From assembly GCA_964352615.1 (NCBI GenBank), contig CAYGSG010000002.1, forward strand, positions 62,001 to 126,000: a stretch of DNA of 64,000 nucleotides. Direction: 5' to 3'. The notes below the pieces were generated by a model. The model ran no database searches. It was not told the DNA's origin and worked only from the letters and a program-made list of their open reading frames with translations. The translations under genes were made by a program, and so were the position numbers. The stretch is from OFTM382 sp964352615 (lineage in GTDB: Bacteria; Planctomycetota; Phycisphaerae; Phycisphaerales; UBA1924). Shown here in pieces: positions 1-7,269 of this stretch; position 1 is the stretch's first letter, and every line of letters starts with the position of its first letter.

Positions 1-174
1 GCCAAGTCGTGCGATGTCATCGCCAAGCACTACGAACGCGAAGCCACCAACCTCACCAAGAGCGTGAGCCAGTTGCTCGAGCCGCTGCTGACCGTGTGCC
101 TGGCAGCGGTCGTGCTGCTCGTAGCGCTTTCCGTGTTCCTACCGATGTGGAAGATGGTCTCGATTTCGCAGTAG
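1..174 (+). CDS. gspF: GspF/PilC-type inner-membrane secretion platform protein, C-terminal end only
   Basis: The window opens inside this gene. Frame 1 reads 57 residues to a TAG stop at 172-174 and includes the hydrophobic stretch LTVCLAAVVLLVALSVFLP followed by MWKMVSISQ. GspF and PilC proteins end in this way: a last transmembrane helix, then a short polar tail. The family forms the polytopic inner-membrane platform of type II secretion and type IV pilus machines. The upstream part lies outside the window, so length and start cannot be judged. A pseudopilin operon begins 28 bases downstream on the same strand, which supports the assignment. A second, complete GspF/PilC homologue lies at 23025-24254. 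Confidence 0.8.
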   Translation, partial: AKSCDVIAKHYEREATNLTKSVSQLLEPLLTVCLAAVVLLVALSVFLPMWKMVSISQ

Positions 175-202
175 AACCCGAAGCAAAAGAGAGGACCCCG
201 TC

Positions 203-664
203 ATGGTCAAGCGAGCGTTTTCACTGATCGAGGTGCTGGTCGTCGTGGTTATTCTCGGCATCCTCGCGGCCATGGTCGTGCCGCAGTTCTCGGGCGCGAC
301 CGAGAGCGCGCAGACCACCAGCGTCGAGTCGACCCTCGGCACGGTCCGCAGTTCGATCGCGGCGTTTCGCACCCGGGCCGTGGTGTCAGGCGGAGACCCG
401 TACCCGAGCCTGAGCGAGCTGGCCGATCGCGGCGTGGTGCTCGCAGACGGCGTGCCCCACAACCCGTTCACACGCATCGGCGGCGTGCAGTCTGTCTCGC
501 TCTCGCAGGCACGCGACCGCGCGGTCATCAACGAGGGATCGGTCGGTTGGAACTACTACGTCGATAACAACGCCGTGCCGCCCACCGCCGAGTTCTACGC
601 GAACTCTCGGGAACCCACGACCCGCAAAGGCGGCGGGGTCGTGCTCACCGCCAACCAGCTCTAA
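203..664 (+). CDS. gspG: Type II secretion major pseudopilin, GspG-like
   Basis: A 153-residue protein with a prepilin N-terminus, FSLIEVLVVVVILGILAAM, directly after a short basic leader (MVKRA). Glu+5 of the mature protein is present. GspG is the major pseudopilin that forms the periplasmic piston. The residue before the predicted cleavage site is Ala, not the usual Gly. After the N-terminal helix the chain has short periodic alpha/beta segments with Asn-Pro-Phe and aromatic Asn-Tyr-Tyr motifs, as in GspG-like proteins. The start is ATG with AGAGGA upstream. It is first of four pseudopilins in a row, and the next gene starts 2 bases after its stop. The exact subclass (G rather than generic PilA/PilE) comes mainly from operon order. 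Confidence 0.75.
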   Translation: MVKRAFSLIEVLVVVVILGILAAMVVPQFSGATESAQTTSVESTLGTVRSSIAAFRTRAVVSGGDPYPSLSELADRGVVLADGVPHNPFTRIGGVQSVSLSQARDRAVINEGSVGWNYYVDNNAVPPTAEFYANSREPTTRKGGGVVLTANQL

Positions 665-666
665 CC

Positions 667-1191
667 ATGAACCGGCCCACCTCCTATCCCGTTCGAAGGC
701 GTGCCGCCACGCTCATCGAGGTCCTCGTGGTCGTCGTTATCATGAGTGTGCTCGCGGTCACCGCGGCTCCCGCGATTTCGACAGCCCAAGACGTGACCCG
801 CGCCGCGGCAGTACGCGAGGTGCGGAGGCTTGTTGAGTTCGCTCGTGCGCACGCCATCGCCAGCGGCTCGGCCACGGGCGTCGTGGTCAATACCTCCAAC
901 GAGACGGTCACCTTGCGCATGATCGTCGCCGGTGCTCCCGAACCCATCACCGATGGGCTGGGAGGCGAGATGCAAGCGATCGACCTTGCCGGCATGTTCG
1001 GCGGCGCTGATCTTGCCTCGGTCGGCGGCGGGATCGCAGGCGGCGAGTCGCTGTGGTTTGACTTCGACGGCACCCCCCACCGTCGAGACAGTCTCGGCCA
1101 GTTCTTGGGCGTGATCGAGTCCGAGGTGGTCTACACGTTTGGTGACGGCGGAACTGTCCGCGTCTCGCCGGTTGGCGGCATGGTCAAATGA
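667..1191 (+). CDS. gspH: Type II secretion minor pseudopilin, GspH-like
   Basis: 174 residues with the prepilin signature ATLIEVLVVVVIMSVLAV after the basic leader RRRA. Glu+5 is kept if cleavage occurs after Ala; again there is no Gly at -1. The C-terminal part carries the FDGTP and FGDGGTVRVSP pattern typical of the GspH/FimT beta-rich fold. GspH is a minor pseudopilin near the pseudopilus tip. The stop overlaps the next start (ATGA, 1188-1191), so translation is probably coupled. Confidence 0.7.
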   Translation: MNRPTSYPVRRRAATLIEVLVVVVIMSVLAVTAAPAISTAQDVTRAAAVREVRRLVEFARAHAIASGSATGVVVNTSNETVTLRMIVAGAPEPITDGLGGEMQAIDLAGMFGGADLASVGGGIAGGESLWFDFDGTPHRRDSLGQFLGVIESEVVYTFGDGGTVRVSPVGGMVK

Positions 1192-1667
1192 ACCGACGCA
1201 AGCGCTCCATAGCAAGGCGAGGCGTGACGCTGCTGGAAGCGGTAGCGGCGGTGCTCGTGCTCTCGATCTCGGTTCCACCGACGCTGGCGCTGCTCACCGA
1301 TGCCGCCTCGACCCGGGCTGATTCCATCGCGACAACCCGCGCCACGCTGTACGCGCAGGCGGTGATGGAGCAGGTCATCGCGGATGTCTGCTCGCCGGAC
1401 GAGGCGCTCGGCTTTGAAGCACTGGCCGAAGACACGGTTTACAACGCGGGCCTCGATGCACGCCTGGCGGACATCGCTGCGGGCTACGCGCCGTTTCGGC
1501 TCACGCACGCGGTGGTCATTGGCGAGCTTGCCGACGAAACCGGCACACCATCCGGTGATGCCATCGCCGATGTCTACCGCAGAATCCGCGTTGAGATCAC
1601 CTTCCTCACCTCGGGCGGCTCGCAAACGCTCGTCATCGAGCACCTGCTGACCGAGGCGGGCGCATGA
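1188..1667 (+). CDS. gspI: Minor pseudopilin, GspI-like
   Basis: 159 residues. The leader ends RRG and the mature N-terminus reads VTLLEAVAAVLVLSISVPP, a normal Gly(-1)/Glu(+5) prepilin site with Val rather than Phe at +1. The Pro after about 18 hydrophobic residues and the following AASTRADSIATTRATLYAQ helix fit GspI/PilV minor pseudopilins, which sit in the tip complex with J and K. It overlaps both neighbours by ATGA, third of the ordered G-H-I-J set. Assignment to I relies on order and the N-terminal motif. Confidence 0.65.
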   Translation: MNRRKRSIARRGVTLLEAVAAVLVLSISVPPTLALLTDAASTRADSIATTRATLYAQAVMEQVIADVCSPDEALGFEALAEDTVYNAGLDARLADIAAGYAPFRLTHAVVIGELADETGTPSGDAIADVYRRIRVEITFLTSGGSQTLVIEHLLTEAGA

Positions 1668-2179
1668 GGCTCGCCCCTCGCCCATCTCGCCGTGGCATGA
1701 CACTGCTCGAAGCGGTGCTCAGCATCGTGATTGTTTCGATTGTCGCCGCGATTGTGACTCCAGTCGTTGCCACCGCGACCGAGAACTACGCAGCGGCGGC
1801 CAACACCCGCCAGGATGTGGAGCAAGCCGCCTTCGCGATGGAACGGATCGTTCGCGTGCTGCGCGAGATTCCCCTCGACGAAACAGACCCGCAGTTGCTT
1901 GGCATCCGTTCGCTGACGTCCAACTCGATCACGCTCGATGACAACCGTGAACTTCGACTGACTGGCGAGCAGCTCGTGATGACCGACAAGACAGGCCGCA
2001 GCGGCACCTTGTGCGACAGCGTGACAGCCTTCACCGTTGAACTACTCTCAACGGATGGCGTTACCGCCGTCACACCACAAGACCCATCTGCCCACGTGCT
2101 GCAAATCACACTCGTCTCGGCGGGTTTGGACCTGCGGTCTCGCGTTATGCCCCGCGTGCGCATGACAGGGGGCGGCTGA
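1664..2179 (+). CDS. gspJ: Minor pseudopilin, GspJ-like
   Basis: 171 residues with a prepilin site RRG/MTLLEAVLSIVIVSIVAAI. The pattern that follows, with a region predicting alternating beta strands (NSITLDDNRELRLTGEQLVM), matches GspJ/PilW minor pseudopilins. GspJ forms the I-J-K tip complex in type II secretion. The start overlaps the gspI-like stop by ATGA and its own TGA overlaps the next ATG (TGATG at 2177-2181). Confidence 0.65.
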   Translation: MRLAPRPSRRGMTLLEAVLSIVIVSIVAAIVTPVVATATENYAAAANTRQDVEQAAFAMERIVRVLREIPLDETDPQLLGIRSLTSNSITLDDNRELRLTGEQLVMTDKTGRSGTLCDSVTAFTVELLSTDGVTAVTPQDPSAHVLQITLVSAGLDLRSRVMPRVRMTGGG

Positions 2180-2529
2180 TGCCTGCAAAACACAAACAGC
2201 AACGCGCCGCAGTGCTAGTGGCCATGGTGCTCGTGCTCGCGATGCTGCACTTGCTGGTCGTCGGTTCGCTCGCGCCAGGGCGCAGCGAATCCGAGTTGGC
2301 CGCGCTGCGGGTCGAGACCATCAGAGCGTTCTACGCGGCCGAGGCCGGCGCCCTCGTGGTGATCCGCCGCACCATCGACGGCGGCGAACCGATCGCGCCA
2401 GGCGGCACCCTCGACCTTGCGGGCGGCCAAGCCTTGTTCGTGGCATGGCCCGCAGACGGCGCAGGCGAGTTCTCGGTCCAGGGCCAAGCCGGGCGAGCGG
2501 TGCGGCGGTTGAGCCTCACCATCGAGTAA
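2179..2529 (+). CDS. Short PilX/GspK-like N-terminal membrane protein
   Basis: 116 residues. A basic start (KHKQQR) is followed by AAVLVAMVLVLAMLHLLVVG and then RAFYAAEAGALVVIRR, the hallmark of PilX/GspK proteins: hydrophobic N-terminal helix without Glu+5, then an AAEAG helix. GspK caps the pseudopilus tip and is usually around 300 residues with a large globular domain. Here only the N-terminal helix and a small domain remain. It sits in the K position of the operon. It could be a reduced GspK or a truncated one; no frameshift relic of the missing part is visible in the 79 bases before the next gene. Confidence 0.6.
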   Translation: MPAKHKQQRAAVLVAMVLVLAMLHLLVVGSLAPGRSESELAALRVETIRAFYAAEAGALVVIRRTIDGGEPIAPGGTLDLAGGQALFVAWPADGAGEFSVQGQAGRAVRRLSLTIE

Positions 2530-2608
2530 CCGCGTCGGACCCGCAGAGACGGACCAAAGCCAGCCGGCCATCGGGCCGATGTGACTGTGACGCCATAAGG
2601 ACATACCA

Positions 2609-4276
2609 GTGTTGAGACGCCAAAGAGTTACGGTTGTGCTGACCCCATCCGCACTGGAGGTGGTCGTCACGGACGCATCGGGTCAGCCGGTGAACCGCAA
2701 GCGCATGGCGCTCGATGCCGTCATGGTTGAGGACGCGTGGAAGAGCCGGCTGGCGACATTGGATAGCGCGCTCGTTAGTTTGCTGCGAGCGCTCGATGTG
2801 CCCCGCAAGGCGCACGCCGACGTGGTGTACCTCGGACCGGACGAAGTCGTCGAGGCACGCGAGTTTGATGCTTCGGCTCCCAAAGTACGCGAGTTGGCCG
2901 AGGCCAAACTGCTCCACGAACTGCCTTTTGACCGATCGCACGCGGTGTGCACAACGCGCCGCCTGCCATGCACGGAGCTGCGCCAGCAGGCCCTCGTGAT
3001 GAGTGTGGCCGACCGCGACGAGCACCTCAACGCGCTCTTCACCTGGCTCCGTCGCGCGGGGCTGGAACCCGTCGGTGCCATCCCGCTGGAGGCTCTGGTC
3101 ATCGGCGAGACGCTGGAGGACATGCCAGCCATCCGTGCGCATTCGGGTCAGCCGGGCCGAGTCGTGCAGTGGAGACTCGGTGAGTTCGTCTCCGTGCTTC
3201 TCGTATCCACCACTGACGGGGACGGCCTACGCCTCGAACTCGTGCGGTCCTTCCGCGTCGGATTTGATGCGCTCGTCGAGGCGCTCGCCCGCGCCATCCA
3301 GCAGGGCGAATCCACGAGTGTCACCCCCACCGATATTGACCGCGCCCGCGCTATTCTCCTTCGGATCGGCGTCCCGAATCAGGACCAGATCATCGACCCA
3401 CTCAGCGGCAAGACCGGGCGGGACGCACTCCCGCTCATGCAACCCGTCCTGCAACGCATGGCGCTCGAAGCCAAGCAGACACTCCGCTACGGCCTCGAAG
3501 ACAACAACGTCAGCTCCATCCTCGTCTCCGGTCCCGGCGCTGCACTGGCCGGCCTCGACCAGATGCTCGAACAGTTCCTGGAGGTCGATATTCAGCCCAC
3601 ACCGAGGCTGGAAAGCAGTACCGCCGAGGGCTTCGAGTTCCGCGTCGGCCAGCGCCGCTCGATGGGCTACCTCGCCCTGGTTCCCCGTGCGGTCGAGACG
3701 CAGCGTGAAACGGTCGCGCTCGCGCGTGCCATGCGGGTCGGCGCTGTCGCGGCACTCGCGTTTCTCGGTTGGACGGCAGCGGACGCCTGGACCACCAAGG
3801 ACAAAATCGATCAGCAGATATCGGCGTTCGAGCCGCAGATCGAGCGAATCCGACGCGTCACCAACGATGAAGCGCAGGTCCGCGCACTCGGCGCATCGGT
3901 GGGTGAAGTCGAATTCAGCCTGTACGAGGCCATGGGAACACTGCCCGATTGGCAGGGCCTGCTCGCGGAACTCAGTTCCCTGTGCAACGACAACGTACGA
4001 ATGCTGGCGCTCACCACCAGCACACACGACCACCTCAACATCATCGAAATTCGCGGCATCTCTCGTGAATCCACCGACGGCGAAAAGCAAGAACACCTCT
4101 CGGCGTTTCTCCACCGCCTCTCGGAGAGTCCGCTTCTTACAGACGTGCTGCTTGAATCGACTCGGCTCACCCAACTTCAAGGCGAATCAGGTCGGCAGTT
4201 CGTCATCAAAGCGCACTGCGTAGCGCTGCCGTCGCGTACTGCTTACTTCACGGCCGGGCACGGGGACGACTCATGA
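2609..4276 (+). CDS. GspL-like protein: PilM-like actin fold joined to a PilN-like periplasmic part
   Basis: 555 residues. The first ~340 residues read as a PilM/GspL cytoplasmic actin-like domain (LRRQRVTVVLTPSALEVVVTD at the N-terminus, later PVLQRMALEAKQTLRYGLED, which is typical of PilM). A single hydrophobic segment lies near residues 375-392, followed by a coiled stretch (KDKIDQQISAFEPQIERI) and a ferredoxin-like periplasmic domain as in PilN. The fused arrangement is that of GspL, which links the GspE ATPase to the membrane platform. The start is GTG at 2609 with AAGGA seven bases upstream. It overlaps the next gene by ATGA. Confidence 0.7.
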   Translation: MLRRQRVTVVLTPSALEVVVTDASGQPVNRKRMALDAVMVEDAWKSRLATLDSALVSLLRALDVPRKAHADVVYLGPDEVVEAREFDASAPKVRELAEAKLLHELPFDRSHAVCTTRRLPCTELRQQALVMSVADRDEHLNALFTWLRRAGLEPVGAIPLEALVIGETLEDMPAIRAHSGQPGRVVQWRLGEFVSVLLVSTTDGDGLRLELVRSFRVGFDALVEALARAIQQGESTSVTPTDIDRARAILLRIGVPNQDQIIDPLSGKTGRDALPLMQPVLQRMALEAKQTLRYGLEDNNVSSILVSGPGAALAGLDQMLEQFLEVDIQPTPRLESSTAEGFEFRVGQRRSMGYLALVPRAVETQRETVALARAMRVGAVAALAFLGWTAADAWTTKDKIDQQISAFEPQIERIRRVTNDEAQVRALGASVGEVEFSLYEAMGTLPDWQGLLAELSSLCNDNVRMLALTTSTHDHLNIIEIRGISRESTDGEKQEHLSAFLHRLSESPLLTDVLLESTRLTQLQGESGRQFVIKAHCVALPSRTAYFTAGHGDDS

Positions 4277-4875
4277 ACCAGACTATTGCCAAACGCGCCG
4301 GTGTGGAACTCATCGTCATCGCGGGTGTCCTGTTCGCGGCGCACGAGTACGCGGTCGTGCCGATGGAGCACGAGATTGTCAACGCTCGTTCCACGCTTGC
4401 CCAGTTCGAAGCCGAGGCGCCCAGGTTCAACCTGTACAACACCGAGCACGAGCAGGCGATCGGTGAGATCCTCAGCGGGTTGACCTCGCGTGCCGAGTCG
4501 TTGAATGCGATGGGGGCCGACTCGACCGAGCCATCGCAGTTGTACTCGCAGTACAAATCTGCCGCGGACCGCTTCGGCCTGGAGCTTGAACGTATCGACC
4601 CGAACACCGAGGCCAGCGGGACAGGTGATTTGACCCCCATCGAGTCCACCGGGTTTACGATCGGCGTGAGCGGTGACTTCGCCAGCGTGGCGAGCTTTGT
4701 GGGCGCGATTCAGCACGAATTCCCGCTAACCGCCGTTGCGTCCGTACGCATGGCACCAGACCCGGACAACGGCCCTGACGACGAGGGCGTGCTGGCGACC
4801 ATCAAAACCAGCCACTTCGGCCTGACGCGCCAAATCGCGACCGCCGTCGCCTCGGCCGAGGACAGCAACCCATGA
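4273..4875 (+). CDS. PilO/GspM-like periplasmic platform protein
   Basis: 200 residues with a short cytoplasmic N-terminus, one membrane helix (VELIVIAGVLFAAHEYAVVP), a coiled-coil-like stretch (HEIVNARSTLAQFEAEAP) and a C-terminal domain with the FTIGVSGDFASVASFVGAI pattern seen in PilO proteins. PilO/GspM pairs with PilN/GspL in the periplasm, and here the gene directly follows the GspL-like gene with an ATGA overlap. The order L-M-C matches type II secretion operons. Sequence similarity in this family is low, so the call rests on topology plus position. Confidence 0.65.
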   Translation: MNQTIAKRAGVELIVIAGVLFAAHEYAVVPMEHEIVNARSTLAQFEAEAPRFNLYNTEHEQAIGEILSGLTSRAESLNAMGADSTEPSQLYSQYKSAADRFGLELERIDPNTEASGTGDLTPIESTGFTIGVSGDFASVASFVGAIQHEFPLTAVASVRMAPDPDNGPDDEGVLATIKTSHFGLTRQIATAVASAEDSNP

Positions 4876-5387
4876 ATGCCATGCTCAAGTACCTGCCGCG
4901 CCTGCTCGCCGCCGCTGCCCCGGTGGTCGTCGTCATGCTCATCCCGGCAGTCCGCGAGAACCGCGGCCCCGCGACCGCGTCGGCCCTGCCCCCGGCGTTG
5001 CCCGCCGACCACGACCCTGACCCGTTCACCATGCCGGCCCTCACCCCAGACCAGGTTGCGGCACGGAGCTACATCGCGACCAGCCAAACCACAGATGCAG
5101 TTCTCACGCCGTTCCTGCGACCCGAGCGGCAAGCCGAGGTGGTCGTGGAAACGACCGACACGGTGCAAGTCGACGAGCGGCCGCGGGCCTCGCTGAGTTC
5201 GATCATGTCGGGCAACCGGCCGATCGCCATCATCAACGGCAAGGCCATGACCATCGGCGATGCTCTGGCGAAGGACTGGCTGATCATGGAGATCGACGCG
5301 GCCGAGGGCAGCGTCAAATTCGAGCACCGCTTCGAGGCCGACCGGTACTTCACCGCCCGGCTTCAACGCGACCTTCCCGGCGGCTAA
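4872..5387 (+). CDS. GspC/GspB-like membrane-anchored periplasmic protein
   Basis: 171 residues: N-terminal anchor (YLPRLLAAAAPVVVVMLIP), a Pro/Ala-rich linker, then a small domain LSSIMSGNRPIAIINGKAM-TIGDAL typical of the HR/PilP-like fold (SSIM..G.R..AIING..).  GspC and GspB-like proteins connect the inner-membrane platform to the outer-membrane secretin. No secretin gene lies in the window. This is the last gene of the operon; the tRNA-Val promoter begins 8 bases after its stop. Confidence 0.6.
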   Translation: MNAMLKYLPRLLAAAAPVVVVMLIPAVRENRGPATASALPPALPADHDPDPFTMPALTPDQVAARSYIATSQTTDAVLTPFLRPERQAEVVVETTDTVQVDERPRASLSSIMSGNRPIAIINGKAMTIGDALAKDWLIMEIDAAEGSVKFEHRFEADRYFTARLQRDLPGG

Positions 5388-5395
5388 ACCGACGG

Positions 5396-5401
5396 TATAA
5401 T
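5396..5401 (+). promoter_or_regulatory. -10 box of the tRNA-Val promoter
   Basis: A perfect TATAAT lies 9 bases before the mature 5' end of tRNA-Val. The matching -35 region (about 5372-5378, CTTCCC) falls inside the 3' end of the GspC-like gene and is poor, so the promoter is read mainly from the -10 hexamer and its position. Confidence 0.55.
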
Positions 5402-5410
5402 GCCTAGCTC

Positions 5411-5484
5411 GGGCGTATAGCTCAGTTGGCTAGAGCGCTCCCGTCACATGGGAGAGGTCACAGGTTCGAGTCCTGTTACGCCTA
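5411..5484 (+). tRNA. tRNA-Val (anticodon CAC)
   Basis: A full cloverleaf is seen. Acceptor GGGCGTA (5411-5417) pairs with TACGCCT (5477-5483; G-T at the end pair). D stem GCTC/GAGC. Anticodon stem CTCCC/GGGAG with loop GTCACAT, giving CAC, which reads GUG. T arm ACAGG-TTCGAGT-CCTGT. Discriminator A at 5484; CCA is not encoded. Confidence 0.93.
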
Positions 5485-5588
5485 TTTCGTGCTTGGCACC
5501 CGTTCGCCACGGTCGCTGTCGCATAAACGATGCCTGATCGCGGCGAACGCCCGACGCACAGTTTGGTACGTAGTTCGGCTCGCCGGCC

Positions 5589-6491
5589 CTACCCCACCAC
5601 CTGCTCGCCCTCGCGCTCGGTCATCGCGCGAAAGCACGCCCCGATCCGCTCGGTCATCGGGCCACGCGAGCCCCGCCCGATCGGTCGGCCGTCGATGGTC
5701 GTAACTGCAGCGATCTCGCCCATCGTTCCCGTGCAAAAGACCTCGTCCGCTGTGTACGCCTCGGCGAGCGTGATGTCCCGCACCTCGCATCGGATCGACT
5801 CCTGCTCACAAATCTCGAGCACGACCGCCCGCGTGATGCCCTCGGGGCACGCCGCGGTCGTCGGGGTTGCCACGCGACCATCCCGCACGAAGAACAGGTG
5901 CGTGGCGTTCGTCTCAGCGACAAAGCCGCGCGTGTCGAGCATGAGCGCATCGTCCGCGCCGGCGGCGTTGGCCTCAAGTTTGGCCAAGATCGATGTGAGC
6001 TGGTTGCACGAGTGGATCGTTTGGTCCAGCACGTCCGACGTCGGCCTGCGATGGGCCGAGGTCTTGAGCGTGATGCCGCCCTTGTCGTACACCGGTTCCT
6101 TGTGCTCCGCCAACACAATCAGCGTGTGCCCCTTGGTGTTGATCCTTGGGTCCAGACCGGACGTGTACTTCACACCGCGCGAGAGCGTAAGCCGAATGTG
6201 TACGCCGTCGCGCATGGTGTTGGCCTCCAGCGTGCGCACGATTTGCTCGATCAGTTCGGCGTCATCGGGGATGCTCTGGTACGCGAGCGCTTTGGCGGAC
6301 CTTCTAAGCCGCGCCAGATGCTCACGGAGGCGGAAGATCCTGCCGTCGTAGAGCCGGAGCCCTTCCCACACCGCGTCGCCGTTCTGGACCGCTGAATCGA
6401 ACGGGCTCACTCGCGCCTTGTCACGATGCACCAACTCGCCGTTGATGTTGACCATCAGGTCCTTGTTTCTTGGATCACTCTTCTGGAGCAC
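5589..6491 (-). CDS. ilvE: Class IV aminotransferase, branched-chain aminotransferase-like
   Basis: 300 residues, the usual size for fold-type IV PLP enzymes (IlvE, D-alanine aminotransferase, ADC lyase). VWEGLRLYDGRIF at the N-terminus, a later Lys-containing strand, and GFVAETNATHLFFVRDG with ACPEGITRAVVLEI are the signature of the family (E-x-N cofactor loop, G-I-T-R). Branched-chain aminotransferase is the most likely role (Leu, Ile, Val transamination with 2-oxoglutarate); D-amino acid transaminase is the alternative. The gene lies 3 bases downstream of the sulfotransferase-like gene on the same strand, so they form a pair. Confidence 0.8.
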   Translation of the reverse strand: MLQKSDPRNKDLMVNINGELVHRDKARVSPFDSAVQNGDAVWEGLRLYDGRIFRLREHLARLRRSAKALAYQSIPDDAELIEQIVRTLEANTMRDGVHIRLTLSRGVKYTSGLDPRINTKGHTLIVLAEHKEPVYDKGGITLKTSAHRRPTSDVLDQTIHSCNQLTSILAKLEANAAGADDALMLDTRGFVAETNATHLFFVRDGRVATPTTAACPEGITRAVVLEICEQESIRCEVRDITLAEAYTADEVFCTGTMGEIAAVTTIDGRPIGRGSRGPMTERIGACFRAMTEREGEQVVG

Positions 6492-6494
6492 GGC

Positions 6495-7238
6495 TCAACT
6501 CTCCTTGGGCGCAAGCACTATCCGCATGTCGTGCAACTGCCGGTAGAGCACCTCGCACTCTCGCAGCAGGCCCGTGTGCCGGGCGGGAACATGCTCGAGT
6601 TTGGGAACGTAAGGCGAGAAGCCGGTCGATCGCTCGACGCTCGCGTACCAGTGTTTCGCCCATACACCGTCGGTCTCTCGCGGCCCGGCGGGCCAGCTCA
6701 GCATTTCTTTCATGAATTCGACACCCAGCCGCTCGCACAGCGCGCGCAGCATCCCCTCGGGGTCCTCAAGCGTCTCGCGCGCGTCGAGCACTGGCGGGAT
6801 AACACCCATCCGGTCAGCTTCGCGCTCGACAAGCCGGAGTTGCAGAGGCAGCCCCGTCGCCGCGAGATCGGGGTTGGGCAATACGCTCATCAGTGAGGTC
6901 AGCATCTCCCCCGGCTCACGGATAAGAAAGGCGTTGGTCAGCTTCTCCACCCAGCTCGTATCCATGCCCGCGAGCAAGTGGTGAGCCATGTGCTTCTGAT
7001 AGAAAATTGCCCGCCTTGGTTCCGGGTCACGCGTGAGCCGATCCACCAGCACGCTCAGGCCGGTCTCGCTCTGGGCGATGATCTCCGCTGCGCCGGGGTG
7101 ATCGTACCCGGTCTGCTTGAGGTAGTGCGCGTACAACGGCTCGTCGCACACGACCGTATCAGGCCTGGCCCCCCATGAGCGCATCATGGCTGTCGATATG
7201 TTCCGGGGGCCAGACCACATGGCGATGATTTTGGCCAT
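6495..7238 (-). CDS. Sulfotransferase-like P-loop protein
   Basis: 247 residues from the ATG at 7238 (MAKIIAMWSGPRNISTAM). An upstream in-frame start at 7259 would add 7 residues of no obvious meaning. The WSGPRNISTAMMRSW segment resembles the 5'-phosphosulfate-binding loop of PAPS-dependent sulfotransferases, and IREPGEMLTSL resembles their 3'-phosphate-binding (R-x-P) strand. No signal peptide is seen, so the protein is predicted to be cytoplasmic. The substrate is unknown. The gene is paired with the class IV aminotransferase downstream (3-base spacing), suggesting a shared amino- or keto-acid-related substrate; that is inference. Confidence 0.65.
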   Translation of the reverse strand: MAKIIAMWSGPRNISTAMMRSWGARPDTVVCDEPLYAHYLKQTGYDHPGAAEIIAQSETGLSVLVDRLTRDPEPRRAIFYQKHMAHHLLAGMDTSWVEKLTNAFLIREPGEMLTSLMSVLPNPDLAATGLPLQLRLVEREADRMGVIPPVLDARETLEDPEGMLRALCERLGVEFMKEMLSWPAGPRETDGVWAKHWYASVERSTGFSPYVPKLEHVPARHTGLLRECEVLYRQLHDMRIVLAPKES

Positions 7239-7269
7239 CGAGGTTGAGCATACCAACACGCAGACGAGG

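Noticed and set aside
3003..4223. Long alternative frames inside the GspL-like gene and other genes
   Set aside because: High GC produces long open shadow frames; these are Ser/Arg-rich and lack motifs, while the chosen frames carry recognisable domains and coupled starts.
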